Origin: Mycolicibacterium grossiae
GTDB lineage: Bacteria; Actinomycetota; Actinomycetes; Mycobacteriales; Mycobacteriaceae
Direction of reading: 5' to 3'
Length of the DNA: 64,000 bases
Assembly (NCBI RefSeq): GCF_008329645.1
Contig: NZ_CP043474.1
Span: 558,001 to 622,000 of the forward strand
Part shown: positions 9,176 to 17,376 of the stretch, piece after piece
Position numbering within the stretch: the stretch's first letter is position 1
Layout: every line of letters starts with the position of its first letter
The notes under the pieces: generated by a model
What the model was told of the DNA's origin: nothing
What the model saw: the letters and a program-made list of their open reading frames with translations, nothing else
The model's database searches: none
Program-made: the position numbers and the translations under genes

Positions 9176-9949
9176 CTACTTGATGTCTGCGGTGGTGGTG
9201 GACAGGTAGTGCGGCGGCTCTCCCCCGCCGTGCACCTCGAGCGAGGCGCCACTGATGTACGACGCGGCATCCGAGGCGAGGAACGCCGTCGCCCAACCGA
9301 TGTCGTCGGGCTTCGCGAGTCGGCCGAGCGGCACGTTGCGGGAGATCGCGGCGATGGATTCGGCGTCGCCGTAGAAGAGTTCGGACTGCTCGGTCTCGAC
9401 CATGCCGACCACGACGGTGTTGACCCGCACCTTCGGCGCCCACTCGACGGCGAGCGTGGTCGTCATGTTCTCCACGCCGGCCTTGGCGGCGCCGTAGGCG
9501 ACCGTGCCGGGCGTGGGCCGCCGGCCGCTGACCGACGAGACGTTGACGATGACCCCACCCGAATCCTGCTGCTGCATCACCGCATTGGCGTGCGTCGACA
9601 CCGACAGGACGCCGAGGAGGTTGAGTTCGATGATCTTCGTGCTGAAGCGCGCCGACGCCTCGGCGGCGGGGACGTACGGAGAGCCACCGGCATTGTTGAC
9701 CACCACGTCCAGGCGACCGTGGTCGCCGGCGATGCCCTCGACGAGGGCCTCGACGGCGTCGTCGTCGCGGATGTCGCACGGCCGGAACTCCCAGGGGCTG
9801 CCGTCGACGGGACGCCGCGCGCACGTCACGACGGTGGCGCCTTGAGCTGCGAAGACGCTGCTGATGCCGGCTCCGACGCCGCGCACGCCGCCGGTCACCA
9901 GCACCACGCGGCCCTGCAGTCGAAGATCCATTCCGGCGAGGTCGCTCAC
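9176..9949 (-). CDS. Short-chain dehydrogenase, Rv3549c type
   Basis: The product is a classical SDR with LVTGGVRGVG, VVVNNAGG, Ser138/139, Tyr152 and Lys156 (AYGAAKAG). It is the Rv3549c counterpart in the KstR2 regulon; the substrate is not certain. I favour GTG at 9949 (257 residues) because a TACGCT -10 box (9961-9956) lies exactly 6 nt upstream, as at the other KstR2 promoters. ATG at 9931 (251 residues, MDLRLQGRVVLVTGG) remains an alternative. The gene is divergent from echA20 across a KstR2 operator. Confidence 0.85.
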   Translation of the reverse strand: MSDLAGMDLRLQGRVVLVTGGVRGVGAGISSVFAAQGATVVTCARRPVDGSPWEFRPCDIRDDDAVEALVEGIAGDHGRLDVVVNNAGGSPYVPAAEASARFSTKIIELNLLGVLSVSTHANAVMQQQDSGGVIVNVSSVSGRRPTPGTVAYGAAKAGVENMTTTLAVEWAPKVRVNTVVVGMVETEQSELFYGDAESIAAISRNVPLGRLAKPDDIGWATAFLASDAASYISGASLEVHGGGEPPHYLSTTTADIK

Positions 9950-9964
9950 TGTGCTAGCGTACCA

Positions 9965-9978
9965 AGCAAGTGCTTGCT
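9965..9978. promoter_or_regulatory. KstR2 operator between Rv3549c-type SDR and echA20
   Basis: The bases AGCAAGTGCTTGCT match the KstR2 motif AnCAAGnnCTTGnT perfectly. On the minus side a TACGCT -10 box begins after a 3-nt gap. On the plus side TAGGTA starts right after the site and could drive echA20-ipdA-ipdB-ipdC. One bound repressor could therefore close both promoters. Confidence 0.9.
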
Positions 9979-10015
9979 TAGGTAGTGACCCCACCATCGA
10001 CCGCTGGGAGGCGTC

Positions 10016-10771
10016 GTGACCATCACGACCAAGACCGTGGAGCCGGGCATCGTCTCCGTGACCGTCGACTATCCGCCCGTCAACGCGATTCCGTCGCGGG
10101 GATGGTTCGACCTCGGCGACGCCATCACCGCGGCCGGCCGCGAGCGCGATACGCACGTCGTCGTCCTGCGCGCCGAGGGACGCGGCTTCAACGCCGGCGT
10201 CGACATCAAGGAAATGCAGAACACCGAGGGGTTCACGGCGTTGATCGACGCCAATCGCGGGTGCTATCACGCCTTCCGGGCGGTCTACGAGTGCGAGGTC
10301 CCGGTGGTCGCCGCGGTCAACGGCTTCTGCGTGGGCGGCGGCATCGGCCTGGTCGGCAACGCCGACGTCATCGTCGCCTCCGACGACGCGAAGTTCGGGC
10401 TGCCGGAAGTCGAGCGCGGCGCGCTCGGCGCGGCGACGCACCTGTCCCGGCTGGTGCCGCAGCACATGATGCGACGCCTCTTCTTCACCGCGGCCACCGT
10501 CGACGCGGCCACGCTGCACCACTTCGGCTCGGTCCACGAGGTGGTGCCGCGCGCCGACCTCGACGAGGCCGCCCTGCGGGTGGCGCGCGACATCGCCGCC
10601 AAGGACACCCGCGTCATTCGCGCCGCGAAGGAGGCGCTCAACCTCATCGACGTGCAGCGGGTCAACTCGAGTTACCGCATGGAGCAGGGGTTCACGTTCG
10701 AATTGAACCTGGCGGGCGTGGCCGACGAGCACCGCGACGCGTTCGCGGGCACCGCGAAGGGCAAGCAGTGA
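10016..10771 (+). CDS. echA20: EchA20, crotonase-family ring hydrolase of HIP catabolism
   Basis: The 251-residue product is an enoyl-CoA hydratase/isomerase-fold protein with the oxyanion-hole segments RGFNAGVDIKEM and VNGFCVGGGIGLVGNADV. In the studied M. tuberculosis pathway EchA20 acts as a hydrolase that opens ring D of the HIP-derived CoA ester before IpdAB opens ring C; I take this from family knowledge. GGGAGG lies just upstream of the GTG start at 10016. It heads a plus-strand operon echA20-ipdA-ipdB-ipdC behind a KstR2 operator. Confidence 0.92.
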   Translation: MTITTKTVEPGIVSVTVDYPPVNAIPSRGWFDLGDAITAAGRERDTHVVVLRAEGRGFNAGVDIKEMQNTEGFTALIDANRGCYHAFRAVYECEVPVVAAVNGFCVGGGIGLVGNADVIVASDDAKFGLPEVERGALGAATHLSRLVPQHMMRRLFFTAATVDAATLHHFGSVHEVVPRADLDEAALRVARDIAAKDTRVIRAAKEALNLIDVQRVNSSYRMEQGFTFELNLAGVADEHRDAFAGTAKGKQ

Positions 10772-10805
10772 TGAGGCGGGCACCAGCGACGCGAGCGGGG
10801 ATCTG

Positions 10806-11684
10806 ATGGCGGACAAGCGCACCACCCTCGACGACGCCGTCGCGTCCATCGAGAGCGGCATGACGATCGGCATCGGCGGCTGGGGTTCGCGGCGCAAGCC
10901 GATGGCCCTGGTTCGCGCGCTGCTGCGCACCGACGTCACCGACCTCACCGTCGTCACCTACGGCGGACCCGACCTGGGCCTGCTGTGCTCGGCGGGCAAG
11001 GTCAAGCGGGTCTACTACGGCTTCGTGTCCCTCGACTCGCCGCCGTTCTACGACCCGTGGTTCGCCAAGGCCCGCACCACCGGCGCCATCGAGGCGCGCG
11101 AGATGGACGAGGGCATGCTGCGGTGTGGCTTGCAGGCTGCGGCGCAACGACTTCCGTTCCTTCCGATCCGCGCCGGCCTCGGCAGCGACGTCCGCACGTT
11201 CTGGGGCGACGAACTCAAGACCGTCACCTCCCCCTACCCCACGGGCGACGGCCACGAGGAGCTGATCGCCATGCCGGCGCTGAACCTCGACGCCGCGTTG
11301 GTGCACCTGAACGTCGGGGACGCCGCCGGCAACGCCGCCTACACCGGCATCGACCCGTACTTCGACGACCTCTTCCTGATGTCCGCACGACGTCGACTGA
11401 TGTCGGTGGAACGCATCGTCGCCACCGAGGAGCTGGTGACGTCCGTTCCGCCGCAAGCACTCCTGGTCAATCGGATGATGGTCGACGCCGTCGTCGAAGC
11501 GCCCAACGGCGCGCACTTCACGACCGCGGAGCCGGACTACCGGCGCGATGAGAAGTTCCAGCGGCACTACGCCGAGGCCGCCGGCTCCGAGGAGGGCTGG
11601 GCGACGTTCGTCGCCACGTACCTCTCCGGCAGCGAGGACGACTATCAGGCTGCGGTGCAGGCGTTCACGAAGGAGCAGGCATGA
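10806..11684 (+). CDS. ipdA: IpdA, alpha subunit of COCHEA-CoA hydrolase
   Basis: IpdA with IpdB forms a CoA-transferase-fold enzyme that acts as a hydrolase opening ring C of COCHEA-CoA. The 292-residue product has the family N-terminus with IGIGGWGSRRKPMALVRALL and TYGGPDLGLL. A conserved acidic segment EAREMDEGML (residues 96-105) probably includes the active-site glutamate known in M. tuberculosis IpdA. It starts 34 nt after echA20 and overlaps ipdB by 4 nt (ATGA), as expected for an obligate heteromer. Confidence 0.93.
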   Translation: MADKRTTLDDAVASIESGMTIGIGGWGSRRKPMALVRALLRTDVTDLTVVTYGGPDLGLLCSAGKVKRVYYGFVSLDSPPFYDPWFAKARTTGAIEAREMDEGMLRCGLQAAAQRLPFLPIRAGLGSDVRTFWGDELKTVTSPYPTGDGHEELIAMPALNLDAALVHLNVGDAAGNAAYTGIDPYFDDLFLMSARRRLMSVERIVATEELVTSVPPQALLVNRMMVDAVVEAPNGAHFTTAEPDYRRDEKFQRHYAEAAGSEEGWATFVATYLSGSEDDYQAAVQAFTKEQA

Positions 11685-12430
11685 CCGAGCCGACCCGTGC
11701 CGAGATCTGCGCCGTCGCGTGCGCCGAACTGTTCCGCGACGCCGGCGAGATCATGGTCAGCCCCATGGCCAACATGGTCTCCGTCGGCGCGCGGCTGGCG
11801 CGCCTCACGTTCTCGCCGGACATCCTGCTGACCGACGGCGAGGCGCGCCTGCTGGCCGACACGCCCGCACTCGGCGCGACCGGCGCCATCGAGGGCTGGA
11901 TGCCGTTCGGCCGCGTCTTCGAGACGCTGTCCTGGGGACGGCGCCACGTCGTGATGGGCGCCAACCAGATCGATCGCTACGGCAATCAGAACCTGTCGGC
12001 GTTCGGACCGATCCAGCATCCGAAGCGGCAGATGTTCGGCGTGCGCGGCGCTCCCGGCAACACCATCAATCACGCCACCAGCTACTGGGTCGGCGGTCAC
12101 AGCACCCGCGTGTTCGGCACCAGCGTCGACATCGTGTCCGGGATCGGCTGGGACAAGGTCGATCCAAACAACCCGGCCTTCCGCTTCGCCAACGTCTACC
12201 GCGTGGTGAGCAATCTCGGTGTGTTCGACTTCGGTGGTCCGGACCGCCAGATGCGGGCCGTGTCGCTGCATCCGGGTGTCGACGCCCAGGAGGTCGCCGA
12301 CAACACCGGGTTCGAGGTGCACGGCCTGGACGCCGCCGAACCGACCCGCCTACCGTCGGACGAGGAACTGCGCCTCATCCGCGACGTGATCGACCCGAAG
12401 GGGCTGCGCGACCGGGAGATCCGGTCGTGA
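11681..12430 (+). CDS. ipdB: IpdB, beta subunit of COCHEA-CoA hydrolase
   Basis: The 249-residue product is the second CoA-transferase-like subunit. It has the conserved stretches MVSPMANMVSVGARLARLTF and GANQIDRYGNQNLSAFGP. It completes the hydrolase active site with IpdA. The ATG overlaps the ipdA TGA and its own TGA overlaps the GTG of ipdC, so the three subunit/enzyme genes are tightly coupled. Deletion of ipdAB in other mycobacteria is known to make cholesterol toxic by trapping CoA. Confidence 0.93.
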   Translation: MTEPTRAEICAVACAELFRDAGEIMVSPMANMVSVGARLARLTFSPDILLTDGEARLLADTPALGATGAIEGWMPFGRVFETLSWGRRHVVMGANQIDRYGNQNLSAFGPIQHPKRQMFGVRGAPGNTINHATSYWVGGHSTRVFGTSVDIVSGIGWDKVDPNNPAFRFANVYRVVSNLGVFDFGGPDRQMRAVSLHPGVDAQEVADNTGFEVHGLDAAEPTRLPSDEELRLIRDVIDPKGLRDREIRS

Positions 12431-13500
12431 CTCACCTCGAGACGGCGTTGACGCGCCTGGTGGGTATCCAGCATCCCGTCGTCCAGACCGGCATGGGGTG
12501 GGTGGCGGGCGCCCGGCTGGTGGCGGCCACGTCGAATGCCGGCGGGCTCGGCATCCTCGCGTCGGCCACCATGACGCTCGACGAACTCGCGACCGCCGTG
12601 ACCAAGGTCAAGGCCGCCACCGACAAACCGTTCGGCATCAACATTCGCGCCGACGCCGGCGACGCCCAGCAGCGCGTCGACCTCCTGATCCGCGAAGGAG
12701 TCAAAGTCGCCTCCTTCGCCCTGGCTCCCAAGCCCGACCTGATCGCCAAACTCAAGGACGCCGGCGTCGTCGTCATCCCGTCCGTCGGGTTGGCCAAGCA
12801 CGCGAAGAAGGTCGCCGGCTGGGGTGCCGACGCCGTGATCGTGCAGGGCGGCGAGGGCGGCGGGCACACCGGCCCGATCGCCACGACGCTGCTGTTGCCC
12901 TCGGTCCTCGACGCCGTGGCCGACACCGGGATGCCGGTGATCGCGGCGGGCGGCTTCTTCGACGGCCGTGGCCTGGCGGCGGCGCTGTCCTACGGGGCGG
13001 CCGGCGTGGCGATGGGCACGCGCTTCCTGCTGACGTCGGACTCCACGGTCCCCGACGCGGTGAAGCAGCGCTACCTGTCGGCGGCACTGGACGGCACGGT
13101 GGTCTCGACGCGCGTCGACGGCATGCCGCACCGCGTGCTGCGCACCGGGCTGGTCGAGAAGCTGGAAAGCGGTTCGCCGGTGCGGGGTCTCGCCGCCGCG
13201 GTGGCCAACGCGCAGAAGTTCAAGAAGATGTCCGGGATGACCTGGAAGTCGATGGTCACCGACGGGTTGGCGATGCGGCACGGCAAGGACCTGACGTGGT
13301 CGCAGGTCGTCATGGCGGCCAACACCCCGATGCTGCTGAAGGCCGGCCTGGTCGAGGGCAACACCGACGCCGGTGTGCTGGCGTCCGGTCAGGTGGCCGG
13401 CATCCTCGCCGACCTGCCGTCCTGTGCGGAACTCGTGCCGGCGATCGTCGACGACGCGGTCAGCCACCTGCGCGGCGCGGCCCGCTACATCGTCGACTGA
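12427..13500 (+). CDS. ipdC: IpdC, NPD-family flavin oxidoreductase/reductase of HIP catabolism
   Basis: The 357-residue product belongs to the nitronate monooxygenase/2-nitropropane dioxygenase fold, a TIM barrel binding FMN. Visible motifs are GGLGILASATMTLDEL, DAVIVQGGEGGGHTG and VIAAGGFFDGRGLAAAL with GAAGVAMGTRFLLT. IpdC is required for removal of the ring hydroxyl/double bond before EchA20 and IpdAB act. The start is GTG at 12427, overlapping the ipdB stop as GTGA. It ends the echA20 operon. The ferredoxin gene fdxB that follows it in M. tuberculosis is not present. Confidence 0.92.
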   Translation: MTHLETALTRLVGIQHPVVQTGMGWVAGARLVAATSNAGGLGILASATMTLDELATAVTKVKAATDKPFGINIRADAGDAQQRVDLLIREGVKVASFALAPKPDLIAKLKDAGVVVIPSVGLAKHAKKVAGWGADAVIVQGGEGGGHTGPIATTLLLPSVLDAVADTGMPVIAAGGFFDGRGLAAALSYGAAGVAMGTRFLLTSDSTVPDAVKQRYLSAALDGTVVSTRVDGMPHRVLRTGLVEKLESGSPVRGLAAAVANAQKFKKMSGMTWKSMVTDGLAMRHGKDLTWSQVVMAANTPMLLKAGLVEGNTDAGVLASGQVAGILADLPSCAELVPAIVDDAVSHLRGAARYIVD

Positions 13501-13609
13501 CCCTGGCCGTTCGCTGGACGGTGGCTGCGGACTCGCTGCCGAGGCGTTGCGGGCGTGGCGGTTTCGGGTAGCGTCTCCGCGTCACGACGACGCGGCGGGA
13601 GTCCGGCAC

Positions 13610-14470
13610 ATGACCGACGGCAGGGGTCTCGCGGCATACCAGCGGCTGGCCCGCGCCCGCCGGCTGCGTCCGCTCGCGGCGATCGCCGCCCGGTTCACCG
13701 AGATCGAGGGCGGCACGCTCGGCGCCATGGTGTCGGTGCAGCTGTTCACCACCGTCATCCCGCTGATGATCATGGGGTTCGCGTACCTGCGCGGGTTCGC
13801 CGACAACGCCAGCCCCGGCACGTTGATCATCCGCGAACTCGGGCTGGCGCACCCGGCCGCCGACAACGTCCGCGCCGCCTTCGGGCACTCGTCGGCGCTG
13901 CGGTCGAGCTGGAGCTTCGTCGGACTGGCGGGCTTCTTGGTGTGGGGCGTCCCGATGGGCATCATGATCGCCGGCATCTTCGCGAAGGCTTGGCGACGTG
14001 AGCCGTTCGGCCTCGCGGGCAGGCTGTGGCGGGGCGTGGCGTGGTTCGTGCTCTACCTGGTGATGATCGGCGTGCGCGACCGCATTGCCTTCGGCGGCGA
14101 CCATCACGCCGGGATGCGGATGGTGCGGTTCGTCGTGTCGCTGCTGCCGGTGTGGGCGTTCTGGTCGGTGACGCCGGCGCTGCTCGTCCGCGACGGCGGC
14201 CGCGGCCGGGCGTACCTGGCGCTCGCCGGGCTGGCCGGCGTCGTCATCGACGGCGTCGTGCTGCCGCTCGGGTCCCGCATCTTCTTCCCGCCGGTCCTCG
14301 ACGGCTGGGACGAACTCGGCCCGATCGGCGTCGCGATGGCGCTGCTGACGTGGTGCGGCGCGGTCGGCACGGGCTGGGTCGTGACCGCCTGCGTCGGCGC
14401 GGTGCTGTGGGAGCGCAACGCCCCCTCGCGCACCGTCGTCGAGGCCCAGGCCGAGGGCGTGCCGGTGTAG
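13610..14470 (+). CDS. YihY/BrkB-like integral membrane protein
   Basis: The 286-residue product has about six hydrophobic segments and a short soluble N-terminus, with the pattern IEGGTLGAMVSVQLFTTVIP early on. The layout resembles YihY/BrkB (UPF0761) membrane proteins, whose substrate is not established; the YhjD relatives are suspected lipid transporters. GGGAG lies about 8 nt before the ATG at 13610. It occupies the position of fdxB in M. tuberculosis and converges on the DUF559-type gene, with a palindrome between them. No link to sterol metabolism can be read from the sequence. Confidence 0.65.
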   Translation: MTDGRGLAAYQRLARARRLRPLAAIAARFTEIEGGTLGAMVSVQLFTTVIPLMIMGFAYLRGFADNASPGTLIIRELGLAHPAADNVRAAFGHSSALRSSWSFVGLAGFLVWGVPMGIMIAGIFAKAWRREPFGLAGRLWRGVAWFVLYLVMIGVRDRIAFGGDHHAGMRMVRFVVSLLPVWAFWSVTPALLVRDGGRGRAYLALAGLAGVVIDGVVLPLGSRIFFPPVLDGWDELGPIGVAMALLTWCGAVGTGWVVTACVGAVLWERNAPSRTVVEAQAEGVPV

Positions 14471-14481
14471 GTCCGGTGCGC

Positions 14482-14537
14482 CGAGTGTGAATCTGGCGAC
14501 GCTCCACCTGCGTTTCGCGTCGTGAGATTCTCACTCG
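14482..14537. repeat. 56-bp imperfect palindrome, copy 1
   Basis: The left arm CGAGTGTGAATCTGGCGACG pairs with the right arm ending GCGTCGTGAGATTCTCACTCG around a loop of about 14 nt. It lies between convergent genes and ends one base before the stop of the DUF559-type gene, so it could be a bidirectional terminator. Its sequence is nearly repeated at 15477-15532, which points to a mobile or dispersed palindromic repeat family. Confidence 0.75.
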
Positions 14538-15407
14538 TCACCAGACGACGCCGCGGTCGCGCAGCGCCTGCTCGACCCGTGCGACGTACGTCGGTCGGCG
14601 GTAGCGCAGCAGGTCCCGGCTGACGCGGATGACGGTCCAGTCGAGTGCGGTCAGTTCGAAGAGCCGGTCGATGTCGCGCTGCCGCGCCGCAGGGTCCGTC
14701 CAGTGCTGCGCGCCGTCGTACTCGATGCCGACGTGAACATCGGGGTAGGCCATGTCGAGCCGGGCGATGAATTCACCGAATCGGCCGAACACGTCGACTT
14801 GCGTCTCGGGCCGCGGCAGTCCGGCGTCGGCGAGGGCCAGTCGGGCGGCGGTCTCCTGCGGGGATTCCGCTCCCCCGTCGACGAGGGGCAACACCGATCG
14901 CAGCCGCGCCAGCCCGCGTACTCCCGGGTGCGCGGCGGCGACCGCCTCGAGGTCGTCGACGGTGACCGACGTCCGGTGGGACAGCGCGTCGAGTCGCTGC
15001 ACGGCCGTGAGCCGGCTCACGGTATGCCGACCGAGGTCGAACCCCGTCCGCGCCGGCGTGGTCACCGGGATCCCTCCCACGTCGCGGATTTCCACCGGGA
15101 GCAGCGTGTCCGCACGCACCGTGATGAGCGGCGGCGGACGGCGATTGTCGTGGATCAACTCCGCGGGGGCTCGCCCGTCGACCCACTTGGCTCCCAGCAT
15201 CGCGGCGGCGGACTGGCCGGCGACGATGCTGCGCCGCTTCGACCAGAGCCACGCTGCCAAGGCGCGCTCGCGTGCCGAGGGATCTCGTCCCGCGGGCAGG
15301 TACACCCCGGGATAGATCATCTGATGGGATGCGCGCATCGCGCGTTCGGAGATCGCTCCGGTGGCGAGCACCTCGGACCCGATGAACGGCGATCGCAGCG
15401 CTGTCAT
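14538..15407 (-). CDS. DUF559/AbiEi-like conserved protein
   Basis: The 289-residue product has an N-terminal part resembling AbiEi-type winged-helix proteins (YPGVYLPAGRDP, VAGQSAAAMLGAKWVD). The C-terminal part resembles the DUF559/Vsr-like nuclease fold: residues DVHVGIEYDGAQHWTD include the E-x-D pattern, followed by ALDWTVIRVSRDLLRY. Such proteins are common in actinobacteria; a nuclease role is predicted but unproven. Its length and place before fadA6 suggest it may be the counterpart of Rv3555c, which I cannot confirm. The gene is bracketed by two copies of a 56-bp palindrome. Confidence 0.65.
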   Translation of the reverse strand: MTALRSPFIGSEVLATGAISERAMRASHQMIYPGVYLPAGRDPSARERALAAWLWSKRRSIVAGQSAAAMLGAKWVDGRAPAELIHDNRRPPPLITVRADTLLPVEIRDVGGIPVTTPARTGFDLGRHTVSRLTAVQRLDALSHRTSVTVDDLEAVAAAHPGVRGLARLRSVLPLVDGGAESPQETAARLALADAGLPRPETQVDVFGRFGEFIARLDMAYPDVHVGIEYDGAQHWTDPAARQRDIDRLFELTALDWTVIRVSRDLLRYRRPTYVARVEQALRDRGVVW

Positions 15408-15476
15408 GGCCGCATGCTGCGCGCACTCCGACGAATCAGTGCCCAGACCGGGGCTTCATCCACAGGTCGCGACGCG

Positions 15477-15532
15477 CGAGTGTGCATCTGACGACGTAGA
15501 TCGCAGGTGAAGCGTCGTCAGATTCACATTCG
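15477..15532. repeat. 56-bp imperfect palindrome, copy 2
   Basis: The left arm CGAGTGTGCATCTGACGACG pairs with the right arm CGTCGTCAGATTCACATTCG over about 19 bp with few mismatches. It lies downstream of fadA6 and upstream of the DUF559-type gene, where it could terminate the kstR2-fadA6 transcript. Its arms are nearly identical to those at 14482-14537, while the loops differ. Confidence 0.75.
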
Positions 15533-15575
15533 AGGCGCGGTGGGGCGCCCGGACGCGCCGGACCCGCCCGGACCC

Positions 15576-16739
15576 CTAGAGCCGCTCGATGATCGTCACG
15601 TTGGCGGTGCCGCCGCCCTCGCACATGGTCTGCAGGCCGTAACGGCCGCCGGTGCGCTCCAACGTGTTCAGCATCGTGGCGAACAGTTTGGCGCCGGTCG
15701 CTCCGAGCGGGTGACCGAGCGCGATGGCGCCGCCGGAGGGGTTGACCTTGGCGGGGTCGGCGCCGGTCTCCTTGAGCCACGCCATCACGACGGGGGCGAA
15801 GGCCTCGTTGATCTCGACGGTGTCGATGTCGTCGATCGACAGTCCGGTCTTGCGCAGCGCGTACTCGGTCGCCGGGATGGGACCGGTGAGCATGAACACC
15901 GGGTCGGCACCGCGGGCACTGATGTGGTGGATGCGGGCTCGCGGCGTCAGGCCGTGGTCCTTGACGGCCTGCTCGGAGGCCAGCAGCACCGCGCTGGCTC
16001 CGTCGGAGATCTGGCTGGCCATCGCCGCGGTGAGGCGCCCGCCCTCGACGAGGGTCTTCAGCCCGGCCATCTTCTCCAGCGAGGTCTCGCGCGGCCCTTC
16101 GTCGGTGACGAAGCCCGCCCCGTCGACCTGGACGGGGATGATCTCGTTCTCGAAGTACCCCGACCGGATGGCCTCCTGCGCGCGATGGTGGCTCGTCAGC
16201 GCGTACTGCTCCATCTCCTCGCGCGACAGGCTCCACTTCTCGGCGATGAGTTCGGAGCCGCGGAACTGCGAGATCTCCTGGTCGCCGTAGCGGTGCAGCC
16301 AGCTCTTCGACTCGTTGGTGGGCGACGTGTACCCGAACTGCTCGCCGACGATCATCGCCGAGCTGATCGGGATCTGGCTCATGTTCTGCACGCCGCCCGC
16401 GACGATGACGTCCGCGGTGCCGGCCATGATGGCCTGCGCGCCGAAGGAGATGGCCTGCTGGCTCGACCCGCACTGCCGGTCGACGGTGACACCAGGGACC
16501 TCCTCGGGGAATCCCGCCGCGAGCCACGACAGCCGGGCGATGTTGCCGGCCTGCGCGCCGACCGCGTCGACGCAGCCGGCGATCACGTCGTCGACCGCGC
16601 TGGGGTCGATGTCGGTGCGGTCGAACAGGCCACGCCACGCGGTCGCGCCGAGGTCGACGGGGTGCTGACCTGCGAGCGACCCGTTGCGCTTTCCGACGGC
16701 GGTGCGGACGGCGTCGACGACGTACGCTTCCTGAGCCAT
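15576..16739 (-). CDS. fadA6: FadA6, thiolase of HIP (ring C/D) degradation
   Basis: The 387-residue product is a complete thiolase with nucleophilic Cys90 (DRQCGSSQQA), the His motif [16 protein letters not shown] and Cys373 (QTMCEGGGTANV). FadA6 is known to cleave the ring-opened product of HIP catabolism. AAAGGA lies about 8 nt before the ATG at 16739. The gene starts 2 nt after the kstR2 stop, so repressor and thiolase share one autoregulated transcript. Confidence 0.92.
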   Translation of the reverse strand: MAQEAYVVDAVRTAVGKRNGSLAGQHPVDLGATAWRGLFDRTDIDPSAVDDVIAGCVDAVGAQAGNIARLSWLAAGFPEEVPGVTVDRQCGSSQQAISFGAQAIMAGTADVIVAGGVQNMSQIPISSAMIVGEQFGYTSPTNESKSWLHRYGDQEISQFRGSELIAEKWSLSREEMEQYALTSHHRAQEAIRSGYFENEIIPVQVDGAGFVTDEGPRETSLEKMAGLKTLVEGGRLTAAMASQISDGASAVLLASEQAVKDHGLTPRARIHHISARGADPVFMLTGPIPATEYALRKTGLSIDDIDTVEINEAFAPVVMAWLKETGADPAKVNPSGGAIALGHPLGATGAKLFATMLNTLERTGGRYGLQTMCEGGGTANVTIIERL

Positions 16740-16741
16740 GG

Positions 16742-17332
16742 CTACGTTCCTTTCGTTATGCCACCGAGCACGATGGCGAGGTACTGCCTTCCGACCTCTT
16801 CGGCCGTGAGTGGTCCGCCGGGCTGATACCACCGCACCGAGACCCACGTGGTGTCGCGGATGAAGCGGTAGACGAGGTCGACGTCGAGGTCGGGCCGGAA
16901 GCGACCTTCGGCGATGCCTTGCTTGAGGACGTCCACCCACATCGTCCGCTGCTCGCGGTTGCGCTCCTCCACGAACGCGAACTGCGGCAGCCCCGAGAGT
17001 CGCTTGGCCTCGTCCTGGTAGATGACGACCTGCGCGTGCCGGTGCTCGATGGCCTCGAACGACGTCATGAAGAGGCCCTCGACGCGGGCCAGCGGATCGG
17101 TCTCGGACTCGACGATCTCGCGGTAGCGGTCGAACAGCCAGTCCAGGAAGGTGCGCAGCACCTCCTCGACCATCTGCTCCTTGGACTTGAAGTGGTGGTA
17201 GAGACTGCCGGACAGGATGCCGGCGGAGTCGGCGATGTCGCGGACGGTGGTGGCCCGAAGTCCCCGTTCGGCGAACATCGCCGCGGCGAGCACCAGCAGC
17301 TCGTCACGGCGGGTCGGCAGGGCCTTGTCCAC
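16742..17332 (-). CDS. kstR2: KstR2, TetR-family repressor of the HIP regulon
   Basis: The 196-residue product has an N-terminal TetR helix-turn-helix (RATTVRDIADSAGILSGSLY, then HHFKSKEQM). Its ligand domain is close to M. tuberculosis KstR2, including VYRFIRDTTWVSVRWYQPGG near the end. KstR2 is released from DNA by HIP-CoA, the FadD3 product. GTG at 17332 is chosen because a TATCCT -10 box lies 6 nt upstream (leaderless). The operator lies 15 bp upstream of the start, giving autorepression. Confidence 0.93.
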   Translation of the reverse strand: MDKALPTRRDELLVLAAAMFAERGLRATTVRDIADSAGILSGSLYHHFKSKEQMVEEVLRTFLDWLFDRYREIVESETDPLARVEGLFMTSFEAIEHRHAQVVIYQDEAKRLSGLPQFAFVEERNREQRTMWVDVLKQGIAEGRFRPDLDVDLVYRFIRDTTWVSVRWYQPGGPLTAEEVGRQYLAIVLGGITKGT

Positions 17333-17347
17333 GGGTCGAGGATACCT

Positions 17348-17361
17348 ACCAAGCACTTGCT
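17348..17361. promoter_or_regulatory. KstR2 operator of kstR2-fadA6
   Basis: The bases ACCAAGCACTTGCT match the KstR2 motif perfectly. Reading toward kstR2, a TATCCT -10 box (17344-17339) follows after 3 nt and the GTG start comes 6 nt later. The spacing equals that at the SDR/echA20 promoter. Confidence 0.9.
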
Positions 17362-17376
17362 TGGCTAGCGGGCGCG

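Noticed and set aside
6559..9270. A 903-residue minus-strand frame covering the metallophosphoesterase
   Set aside because: The phosphoesterase starts at 7722 with its own GGAGG. The upstream extension runs antisense to the second Ddn gene and as an out-of-frame shadow of the SDR gene.
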